DNA of 12,583 bases, from positions 1-12,583 of the forward strand of contig CAJMOH010000064.1 of assembly GCA_905215055.1 (NCBI GenBank), given 5' to 3'. The stretch is from an uncultured bacterium (GTDB lineage Bacteria; Bacillota; Clostridia; Oscillospirales; Acutalibacteraceae). The notes beneath the pieces are model-generated. The model was not told the DNA's origin. It was given only the letters and a program-made list of their open reading frames with translations, and ran no database searches. Position 1 is the stretch's first letter, and every line of letters starts with the position of its first letter. This document shows, one piece after another, positions 7,068-12,583 of the stretch. The position numbers were made by a program, and so were the translations under genes.

Positions 7068-7869
7068 TGTATTAGTGACAGAGCGGGGCTTGGCGGAAAG
7101 CCGCGAGCGGGCCAAGACCCTGATTATGACGGGACAGGTGTATGTGGACAATCAAAAGGCGGACAAGCCGGGAGATACCTTTGCCGAAGAGGCCCAGATT
7201 GAAGTGCGGGGAAAGGGCCTGCGGTATGTGAGCCGCGGCGGTTTGAAGCTGGAAAAGGCCATGAAGGAGTTTGATCTGGAGCTGACCGGCACCGTCTGCA
7301 TGGATATTGGCGCCTCCACAGGGGGCTTTACCGACTGCATGCTTCAGAATGGAGCGGAAAAGGTATACGCGGTGGATGTGGGCTATGGCCAGTTGGCCTG
7401 GAGCCTGCGGAACGATCCACGGGTTGTGAATTTAGAGCGCACCAATGCCCGCTATCTCACAAAGGAACAGATTCCCCAGGAGATCGGCTTTTTCTCGGTG
7501 GATGTCTCCTTTATCTCTCTGACCATCATTCTGCCGGCGGTGCGTCCCCTCCTTTCTCCCCATGGCAGGGCCGTGTGCCTGATCAAGCCTCAGTTTGAGG
7601 CAGGACGGGAAAAGGTGGGGAAGAAGGGCGTTGTCCGGGACAAGACGGTTCACAGGGAGGTCATTGAGGGAATCTTGGATTTTGCCCTGCACCACGGCTA
7701 TTCCGTGCTGGGGCTTACCTATTCCCCTGTAAAGGGACCGGAAGGAAATATCGAATATCTGGCGTACTTGGAGCGCTCCGATTCCCCGGTTTGCGCGTCC
7801 GGCGTTCCCAGCGCCGGGCAGGTGGTAGAGAGTTCCCACTTGGAGCTGGACCGCCCCGCTGGAAAATAA
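7051..7869 (+). CDS. tlyA: TlyA-family rRNA 2'-O-methyltransferase
   Basis: This is a 272-residue protein with an N-terminal S4 RNA-binding domain (about 1-62) and a C-terminal FtsJ/RrmJ-type methyltransferase domain. Its relatives methylate cytidine 2'-OH in 16S and/or 23S rRNA with S-adenosylmethionine; some members have been called hemolysins. The SAM loop is DIGASTGGF (85-93). The K-D-K-E tetrad can be placed as K66 or K69 in SRGGLKLEKA, D151 in SVDVSF, K179 in LIKPQFEAG and E235 in EGNIEY. The ATG at 7051 is chosen because aaaaggaga stands 6 nt ahead and the protein then begins with the usual KKRLDVLV; it lies inside the end of dxs (17-nt overlap). Some 35 loosely composed residues follow E235. 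The B. subtilis equivalent is yqxC, at the same place next to dxs. The exact target nucleotide cannot be read from sequence. Confidence 0.92.
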   Translation: MKKRLDVLVTERGLAESRERAKTLIMTGQVYVDNQKADKPGDTFAEEAQIEVRGKGLRYVSRGGLKLEKAMKEFDLELTGTVCMDIGASTGGFTDCMLQNGAEKVYAVDVGYGQLAWSLRNDPRVVNLERTNARYLTKEQIPQEIGFFSVDVSFISLTIILPAVRPLLSPHGRAVCLIKPQFEAGREKVGKKGVVRDKTVHREVIEGILDFALHHGYSVLGLTYSPVKGPEGNIEYLAYLERSDSPVCASGVPSAGQVVESSHLELDRPAGK

Positions 7870-7900
7870 CGGCCGGCTCTGGGAAAAGAGGAGGGGCAAA

Positions 7901-8737
7901 ATGAAAATCGCGGTTGTTCCCAATCTGACAAAAGAAGCGGCCCAGGCCTGCACGGATGAGGTTTTGGAAATCCTCACCCGCTGTGGCTGCGAGACTGTGC
8001 TGAAAACCGATCTGTTTTCCTCTCATGGCATCTATCAGGAGCGCGTGGAGGATTCTCTCCGATCCTGCGACATGTTCATCGCCATTGGGGGAGACGGAAC
8101 CATCATCCATACGGCAAAGCTGGCGGCATCGATGGATAAGCCCATTTTAGGAGTCAACGCAGGCACCCTGGGCTTTACAGCCGGTGTGGAGCGCCATCAG
8201 CTTTCTCTGCTTTCCGCCCTGCCCAAAGGGGAGTACCGGGAGGAGCGCCGGCTGATGCTTTCCGTAAAGCTGTTTTCCGGCGGACAGTCCCAGAGTTTTT
8301 ATGCCTTAAACGACGCGGTGCTTTCCGGCGAACCTGCCAAGATCATCGATTACAGCATGGTGCTGGGACACCGCTCCTACCGGTACCGGGCGGATGGGTT
8401 TATTGTGGCTACGCCTACCGGCTCTACGGCTTATTCTCTTTCCGCCGGAGGGCCGGTGATCGAGCCCAATCTGGACTGTTTGGTGTATACGCCTATCTGT
8501 CCTCATTCCCTGTTCAACCGCAGCATTATTTTTGGAGCTGGCTCTGAGCTGACTGTACATATCCCGGAAAATATCGGCAAGCTGTATCTTTCCGTGGACG
8601 GCGAAGCGCCCTTGGAGGTCTTTACAGGGGATGAGCTGCGCTTTTCCCGAGGACAGCGCTTTGCCCGGTTTATCCGTTTGGGGTGCCACGACTTCTACGA
8701 CATTCTCAACCAGAAAATCATCGAAACGCGGCAGTAG
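7901..8737 (+). CDS. nadK: NAD kinase
   Basis: NadK phosphorylates NAD to NADP in the cytosol, using ATP or polyphosphate. The 278-residue product carries the family motifs: GGDGTIIH (63-70, the catalytic Asp being D65), NAGTLGF (86-92), ALNDAV (135-140; many homologues have Glu where D138 stands), and YRADGFIVATPTGSTAY (162-178). The C-terminal beta domain includes SVDGE (231-235). The ATG at 7901 follows agaggagggg by 6 nt and lies 31 nt after tlyA. In B. subtilis nadK is elsewhere, but in many Clostridia it stands between tlyA and argR, as here. No damage or odd composition was seen. The longest gap in the gene series (66 nt) follows it. Confidence 0.95.
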   Translation: MKIAVVPNLTKEAAQACTDEVLEILTRCGCETVLKTDLFSSHGIYQERVEDSLRSCDMFIAIGGDGTIIHTAKLAASMDKPILGVNAGTLGFTAGVERHQLSLLSALPKGEYREERRLMLSVKLFSGGQSQSFYALNDAVLSGEPAKIIDYSMVLGHRSYRYRADGFIVATPTGSTAYSLSAGGPVIEPNLDCLVYTPICPHSLFNRSIIFGAGSELTVHIPENIGKLYLSVDGEAPLEVFTGDELRFSRGQRFARFIRLGCHDFYDILNQKIIETRQ

Positions 8738-8803
8738 ATCCGCGCCTTCGTTCTTTTTATTTTTAGAAAACGCCCATTGGCAGAAAGGACAGGTTTCTAT
8801 CCC

Positions 8804-9256
8804 ATGAAAACTCGACGGCACGCGAAAATTCTGGAATTGATTAAAGAGCACGACATCGATACCCAGGACGAGCTTCTGCGCTATTTGCGGGACAGTGGGT
8901 TCGACGTGACCCAGGCCACCGTTTCCCGGGACATTAAGGAGCTGCGCCTGGTGAAAACCCTTTCTCGTGCGGGAAAATACCGTTATTCCACTGGCAGTGA
9001 AAACACCGGTGACATGTCCTCGAAATTTTATTCTCTCTTCGCCGATTCCGTGCTCAGCGTGGAGGCTGCTCAAAACATGCTGGTTATCCGCTGCATGGTG
9101 GGGATGGCCCAGGCAGTCTGCGCGTCGCTGGACTCCATGCACTGGCCGGGCTTTGTGGGAACGTTGGCGGGAGACGACACCATTTTTATCGTCTGCCGCA
9201 CGGACACCGACGCCTCGGAAACTCAGGAAGAGTTTCGTAAGCTGATTAACAGGTGA
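8804..9256 (+). CDS. argR: Arginine repressor ArgR/AhrC
   Basis: ArgR is a hexameric, arginine-sensing DNA-binding regulator that represses arginine biosynthesis genes and can activate catabolic ones. The 150-residue product has the winged helix-turn-helix domain at about 1-65, with the recognition helix QATVSRDIKELRL (37-49, S41-R42). The C-terminal oligomerisation and arginine-binding domain is at about 75-150, with GTLAGDDTI (119-127), whose two Asp contact arginine. The ATG at 8804 gives the usual length and the normal KTRRHAKIL start; a TTG nine codons earlier is less likely. The Shine-Dalgarno (aggacagg, 8786-8793) is moderately spaced. No arginine genes are in the window, so this is conserved gene order with recN, not a local regulator. 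I could not find a convincing ARG box in the 66-nt gap before it. Confidence 0.93.
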   Translation: MKTRRHAKILELIKEHDIDTQDELLRYLRDSGFDVTQATVSRDIKELRLVKTLSRAGKYRYSTGSENTGDMSSKFYSLFADSVLSVEAAQNMLVIRCMVGMAQAVCASLDSMHWPGFVGTLAGDDTIFIVCRTDTDASETQEEFRKLINR

Positions 9257-9260
9257 GAAT

Positions 9261-10919
9261 ATGCTGTCACAACTGTTTATTCACAATATCGCGGTGATTG
9301 AAAAGGCCTCCATCGACCTGGACAGGGGCTTTACCGTGCTGACCGGCGAGACCGGCGCGGGAAAGTCCATCATCATCGACGCCATTCACGCCGTGCTTGG
9401 AGAGCGCACCTCCAAGGAGCTGGTGCGGACAGGGGCGGCGGCGGCTTCCGTTTCGGCCCTGTTTACCGGTTTGGATGAGGAAACCCTGGCGCTGCTGGAT
9501 CAGCTGTCTCTTCCCAGGGAGGAGGATGGTTCTCTTTTGATCCAGCGGGATATTCGGCTGGAAGGGCGTTCCTCCTGCAAGGTCAATGGAGCGCCGGCAA
9601 CGGTTTCCATGCTCAAGCAGCTGGGACCGCGGCTTGTGACCATCCACGGCCAGCACGAAAGCTACGAGCTGCTGTCGCCAGAGGTGCATATCACCTATTT
9701 GGACAGCTATGGAGAGCTGGAATCCCTTTTGCGGGAATATCAGGCCTCTTATTCCGCTCTTCGGGAGACCCAGCGGGAGCTGGAGGCTTTGCAGACCGAC
9801 GAGGGGGAAAAGGCCCGGTTGTCCGACCTGCTGCACTATCAAATTGACGAAATTGAGGCGGCGGACGTTCACGAGGGGGAGCGGGAAGAGCTGGAAGCCC
9901 AACGGAACGTCATCCGCAACAGTGAAAAAATCGCCGAGGCGCTGGAGCTGCTACGAGGCCTGCTTTCCGGGGATGAGGAACAGGAGGGCCTTTTGGCCGG
10001 GATCTCCCAAGCGTCGTTGGAGGCTTCACGGATCGCCCCGTATCTTCCAGAGTTGGAAGAGGCTTCACAAAAGCTTCAGGAAGCCGGCTATCTGCTGGAG
10101 GATGTGGACAGCATCCTTCACAACACGTCCGTGGAATTTGACCCCGCCCTGCTGGAATCTATGGAGGACCGGCTGGACCTGCTCTATAAGCTGGGACTCA
10201 AATACGGCGGCAGCGAGGAAAAGATCCTGGAATTTTTAGAGGACTGCCGCTCTAGGCTCCACCAAATCGAGTTTTCCGACGAGGAGCGGGAACGGCTGGA
10301 GGCCCAATATGAGGAGGAGAAAAAGCGGGCCATCGCCTTGGCAAAGGAGCTTTCCCAGCGCAGAAAAAAGGCCTCCGCTCAATTTATCCGCCAGGTCAAG
10401 GAGGAGCTGGCTTTTCTCAATATGCCCGGCATTGAGTTTGAGATGGAAATTCAGCGGGTGCCGCTGTACCATATGGGGTGTGACAGGATGCAGTTTTTGG
10501 TTTCCGCCAATAAGGGCGAACCGCCCAAGCCCATGTCCAAAATCGCCTCCGGCGGCGAGCTTTCCCGAATTATGTTGGCCATCAAGACGGTGCTTTCCGG
10601 CAAGGACAGGGTGGACACCTTGATTTTTGACGAGGTGGACACAGGTATCAGCGGCGCTGCCGCCAACAAGGTGGGGCAAAAGCTGAAGCAGGTTTCTCAG
10701 AACCGGCAGGTGCTGTGCATCACTCACCTGGCGCAAATAGCGTCTTTGGCGGATCATCACCTGCTGATCTCCAAGCATGTGGAGGAGGACCGCACCTTTA
10801 CCCAGGTGCGGGAGCTGGATTTTGAGGGCCGCAAGAAGGAGGTGGCCCGCATCATTGGCGGAGATGCTGTAACCGATTTGCAGCTGAAAATGGCCGAGGA
10901 AATGCTGAAAAAGGGTTGA
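9261..10919 (+). CDS. recN: DNA repair protein RecN
   Basis: RecN is an SMC-like ATPase that acts early at DNA double-strand breaks and supports RecA-dependent repair. The 552 residues hold the N-terminal ATPase half with Walker A GETGAGKS (29-36) and the HGQHE element (129-133), then long charged helical stretches predicted to be coiled coil (about 150-230 and 325-375). The C-terminal ATPase half has the ABC-type signature SGGELSR (430-436), Walker B LIFDEVDTG (D457, E458) and ITHLAQIASLADHH. The length matches the family. The start lies 4 nt after the argR stop; its ribosome site (aggtg, 9251-9255) overlaps the end of argR, implying coupling. Its TGA (10917-10919) lies within the -35 box of the tyrS promoter, and no separate terminator follows. 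Confidence 0.96.
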   Translation: MLSQLFIHNIAVIEKASIDLDRGFTVLTGETGAGKSIIIDAIHAVLGERTSKELVRTGAAAASVSALFTGLDEETLALLDQLSLPREEDGSLLIQRDIRLEGRSSCKVNGAPATVSMLKQLGPRLVTIHGQHESYELLSPEVHITYLDSYGELESLLREYQASYSALRETQRELEALQTDEGEKARLSDLLHYQIDEIEAADVHEGEREELEAQRNVIRNSEKIAEALELLRGLLSGDEEQEGLLAGISQASLEASRIAPYLPELEEASQKLQEAGYLLEDVDSILHNTSVEFDPALLESMEDRLDLLYKLGLKYGGSEEKILEFLEDCRSRLHQIEFSDEERERLEAQYEEEKKRAIALAKELSQRRKKASAQFIRQVKEELAFLNMPGIEFEMEIQRVPLYHMGCDRMQFLVSANKGEPPKPMSKIASGGELSRIMLAIKTVLSGKDRVDTLIFDEVDTGISGAAANKVGQKLKQVSQNRQVLCITHLAQIASLADHHLLISKHVEEDRTFTQVRELDFEGRKKEVARIIGGDAVTDLQLKMAEEMLKKG

Positions 10920-10944
10920 CATTTTTCCTTTCGGGCCGTATAAT
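10916..10944 (+). promoter_or_regulatory. Perfect-consensus SigA promoter for the tyrS T-box unit
   Basis: TTGACA at 10916-10921 and TATAAT at 10939-10944 are separated by exactly 17 nt, matching the housekeeping consensus at all 12 positions. The -35 box overlaps the recN stop codon. Transcription should begin at about 10950-10952, just before the T-box Stem I. The promoter strength fits a system controlled by attenuation downstream instead of by initiation. Confidence 0.93.
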
Positions 10945-11158
10945 AGCTGACAATGGCGATGATGGAACCTAGTAGGCGCCAGTCCCACGGCAAAGAGAGC
11001 CCGCGGCAGGTGAAAGCGGGAGCGTGAAGGCTGCTGAAGTTACTTTCCGGAGCTGCCGCCCTGAACCTTTTGAGTAGGGACGGCCGTGCGGCGGGCGTTA
11101 TTCCGCCAGGGCATGGAAGTGCCCGGTAAGGTCACGGACCGTAAGGCCGTGATAAAAT

Positions 11159-11195
11159 GAGGTGGTACCGCGGTAATCGTTGATTTATCGCCCTC
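11159..11195 (+). promoter_or_regulatory. T-box antiterminator element
   Basis: gagg (11159-11162) pairs with cctc (11192-11195), and gcg (11170-11172) pairs with cgc (11189-11191). They flank the 7-nt bulge TGGTACC (11163-11169), whose first four bases contact the tRNA acceptor end. The 3' half shares bases 11190-11195 with the terminator stem, so the two structures exclude each other. Confidence 0.88.
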
Positions 11196-11225
11196 TGCGT
11201 GAAAATGCAGGGGGCTTTTCTTTTT
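11190..11225 (+). terminator. T-box regulated intrinsic terminator
   Basis: A 9-bp stem, gccctctgc (11190-11198) with gcagggggc (11207-11215) and one G-U pair, encloses an 8-nt loop. It is followed by TTTTCTTTTT (11216-11225). It should form when tRNA-Tyr is charged. It is also the first strong terminator after recN, so it may end read-through from the upstream operon. Confidence 0.92.
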
Positions 11226-11248
11226 CCCAGAAAAAGCCTCCCGGTGCA

Positions 11249-11277
11249 TTTTCAAAAAAATATTTTTTTGGAAAGGA
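11249..11277 (+). repeat. A/T palindrome next to the tyrS ribosome-binding site
   Basis: C, seven A, TA, seven T, G (11253-11270) is a perfect 18-nt palindrome. Flanking tttt and gaaa allow extra pairs, giving a possible hairpin over 11249-11274. The tyrS Shine-Dalgarno gaaagga (11271-11277) overlaps its 3' edge and lies 9 nt before the ATG. It could partly mask the ribosome site, or simply be an A/T-rich spacer that favours ribosome access. Confidence 0.5.
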
Positions 11278-11286
11278 CTGACACAC

Positions 11287-12513
11287 ATGGGAGTGTACGA
11301 GGAACTGAAGGCTCGCGGCTTAATTGCCCAGGTCACCAACGAGGAGGAAATCCGAGAGGTGGTCAACAACGGGAAGGCCACCTTTTACATCGGCTTTGAC
11401 TGCACCGCCGACAGCTTGACTGCTGGCCATTTCATGGCCCTGACCCTGATGAAGCGGCTGCAAATGGCGGGGAACAGACCCATTGCCCTCATTGGCGGTG
11501 GCACCACCCTGATCGGCGACCCCTCTGGCCGGACAGACATGCGGAAAATGCTCACCAAAGAGGACATCAATCACAACGCCGAGTGCTTTAAGCGGCAGAT
11601 GGAGCGCTTTATCGAGTTTGGCGAGGGTGAGGGCAAGGCCATGATGCTCAACAACGCCGACTGGCTGCTGAAGCTGAACTATGTGGAGCTGCTGCGGGAG
11701 GTGGGCGCCTGCTTCAGCGTAAATAACATGCTTCGGGCCGAGTGCTACAAGCAGCGCATAGAGAAGGGGTTGTCCTTCCTGGAGTTCAACTACATGATCA
11801 TGCAGAGCTACGATTTCTACTACCTGTTCCAGCATTATGGCTGCAACATGGAGTTTGGCGGCGACGACCAGTGGAGCAATATGCTGGGCGGCACCGAACT
11901 GATCCGCCGGAAGCTGGGCAAAGACGCCCACGCCATGACCATCACCCTGCTCACCGACTCCAACGGCAAAAAAATGGGCAAAACCGCTGGCAACGCCGTT
12001 TGGCTGGACCCCAATAAAACCAGTCCCTTTGACTTCTACCAGTACTGGCGCAATGTGGATGATGCCGACGTGATGAAGTGCATCCGGATGCTCACCTTCC
12101 TGCCTTTGGAGCAGATTGATGAGATGAGCACCTGGGAGGGAAGCCAGCTGAATCAGGCCAAGGAAATTCTGGCCTTCGAGCTGACCAAGATGGTTCACGG
12201 GGAAGAGGAGGCCAAAAAGGCCCAGGAGGGCGCCCGTGCCCTGTTCGGCGCCGGCGCGGACACCGCCAATATGCCTACCACTCAGCTGGCGGATGAGGAC
12301 TTCACCGACGGCCAAATCGCTGTGCTGGATTTGCTGGTGAAAACCGGCCTGGCCAGCTCCAAGGGTGAGGGCCGCAGGCTCATCCAGCAGGGAGGGCTGA
12401 CCATTGCCGACGAAAAGGTGACGGATCCCAACAGAACTTTCGCGCAGGAAGAGTTTTCCAGCGGATTAGTCATCAAAAAGGGCAAGAAGGTATTTCACAA
12501 GGCCGTGTGCTAA
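11287..12513 (+). CDS. tyrS: Tyrosyl-tRNA synthetase
   Basis: TyrRS attaches tyrosine to tRNA-Tyr in the cytosol as a class I homodimer. The 408 residues align without gaps to B. stearothermophilus numbering at key sites: Y34, D38, T40, H48, and the tyrosine pocket Y169-x3-Q173-x2-D176 in YMIMQSYD. GGDDQWSN (191-198) is the family signature. The KMSKS loop is KMGKT (229-233), a known TyrRS variant. The HIGH motif reads TAGH (45-48), with Thr replacing the first His, which is unusual. The C-terminal S4-like tRNA-binding domain covers about 345-405 (SSKGEGRRLIQQGG). The ATG at 11287 has gaaagga 9 nt ahead. The gene is under a tyrosine T-box and its own consensus promoter. The short MGVYEELKARGL start is typical of clostridial TyrRS. 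Confidence 0.96.
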   Translation: MGVYEELKARGLIAQVTNEEEIREVVNNGKATFYIGFDCTADSLTAGHFMALTLMKRLQMAGNRPIALIGGGTTLIGDPSGRTDMRKMLTKEDINHNAECFKRQMERFIEFGEGEGKAMMLNNADWLLKLNYVELLREVGACFSVNNMLRAECYKQRIEKGLSFLEFNYMIMQSYDFYYLFQHYGCNMEFGGDDQWSNMLGGTELIRRKLGKDAHAMTITLLTDSNGKKMGKTAGNAVWLDPNKTSPFDFYQYWRNVDDADVMKCIRMLTFLPLEQIDEMSTWEGSQLNQAKEILAFELTKMVHGEEEAKKAQEGARALFGAGADTANMPTTQLADEDFTDGQIAVLDLLVKTGLASSKGEGRRLIQQGGLTIADEKVTDPNRTFAQEEFSSGLVIKKGKKVFHKAVC

Positions 12514-12522
12514 AGGATTTCT

Positions 12523-12579
12523 GTTTTGATAATCAAAACCACTAGTAAACTAGTGGTTTGCTCAGACCCCAGAGGGGTC
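12523..12579 (+). repeat. Cluster of three inverted repeats after tyrS (terminator or IS200/IS605-like end)
   Basis: Three hairpins follow the tyrS stop within 66 nt: GTTTTGA/TCAAAAC with loop TAA (12523-12539), AAACCACTAG/CTAGTGGTTT with loop TAAA (12536-12545 with 12550-12559), and GACCCC/GGGGTC with loop AGA (12565-12579). The first and second overlap at 12536-12539 and so compete. None has a T run beyond its own stem, so they are poor intrinsic terminators. Compact imperfectly spaced hairpins like these are typical of IS200/IS605-type transposon ends, but the window stops before any transposase or TnpB gene could be seen. Confidence 0.5.
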
Positions 12580-12583
12580 AGTA

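Larger units (their letters stand above)
10951..11225 (+). promoter_or_regulatory. T-box riboswitch (tRNA-Tyr sensing) upstream of tyrS
   Basis: T-box leaders read the charging state of one tRNA: uncharged tRNA stabilises the antiterminator and lets the gene be transcribed. Stem I is visible. A GATGA/GGAG K-turn-like element (10958-10962, 11049-11052) is followed by ggaa/ttcc (10964-10967 with 11045-11048). The specifier loop has AGTA on the 5' side (10971-10974) and GAAGTTACT on the 3' side (11036-11044), closed by ggcgcc/ggctgct. The distal hairpin is gagag-cccgc ... gcggg with the GGTGAAA loop (10995-11020). Further hairpins follow at 11090-11107, 11109-11124 and 11132-11152 (Stem II/III region). 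The T-box proper is gaggtggtaccgcg (11159-11172). The UAC at 11041-11043 fits tyrosine and the downstream tyrS; overlapping readings (GUU, UUA) exist. Confidence 0.93.

Noticed and set aside
8738..8803. ARG box or separate argR promoter in the nadK-argR gap
   Set aside because: The stretch has T-rich runs but no site close to the ARG-box palindrome, and no -35/-10 pair with acceptable spacing.
1..12583. CRISPR array, toxin-antitoxin, phage or defence genes
   Set aside because: No spaced direct repeats, and every gene is a recognised housekeeping family apart from the weak 33-codon upstream ORF.

Overview
The window looks like a chromosomal housekeeping segment from a low-GC-phylum but moderately GC-rich Firmicute, most likely a Clostridia member of the Oscillospiraceae/Ruminococcaceae type. 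The grounds are the purine-rich Shine-Dalgarno sites, SigA-type promoters, a T-box leader, the Firmicutes gene order dxs-tlyA-nadK-argR-recN, and the paired M16-peptidase-like genes yfmF/yfmH. Every supported gene is on the + strand. I see no CRISPR array, no prophage and no new defence or metabolic system; most of the window is ordinary core genome, and the unusual points are details of regulation and of single proteins.

Layout. 1-285 is the 3' end of upp (uracil phosphoribosyltransferase), closed by an intrinsic terminator at 347-392. A good SigA promoter (427-455) then starts a leader of about 170 nt that holds a possible 33-codon upstream ORF. The leader runs into a tightly packed nine-gene series: yfmF and yfmH (a non-catalytic/catalytic M16 pair), lgt (prolipoprotein diacylglyceryl transferase), folD, dxs, tlyA, nadK, argR and recN. 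Gaps between these genes range from a 17-nt overlap to 66 nt with no clear internal terminator, so one transcript of about 10.4 kb is plausible.

A second unit begins exactly at the recN stop codon. A perfect-consensus promoter (TTGACA, 17-nt spacer, TATAAT; 10916-10944) has its -35 box over the stop codon. It drives a full T-box leader (about 10951-11225) with Stem I, a UAC specifier, an antiterminator with the UGGU bulge, and a competing terminator, followed by tyrS (tyrosyl-tRNA synthetase). The window ends in a cluster of three inverted repeats (12523-12579) that could be terminator hairpins or the start of a small IS200/IS605-like end.

Functionally the genes cover pyrimidine salvage, protein processing possibly linked to EF-P modification, lipoprotein maturation, one-carbon metabolism, the MEP isoprenoid/thiamine precursor step, rRNA methylation, NADP synthesis, arginine control, DNA repair and tRNA-Tyr charging. 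They are grouped by conserved gene order rather than by a shared pathway. Points most worth checking are the Thr in place of the first His of the TyrRS HIGH motif, the absence of xseA/xseB/ispA between folD and dxs, the long acidic tail on Lgt, the shared recN/T-box terminator, and the terminal hairpin cluster.
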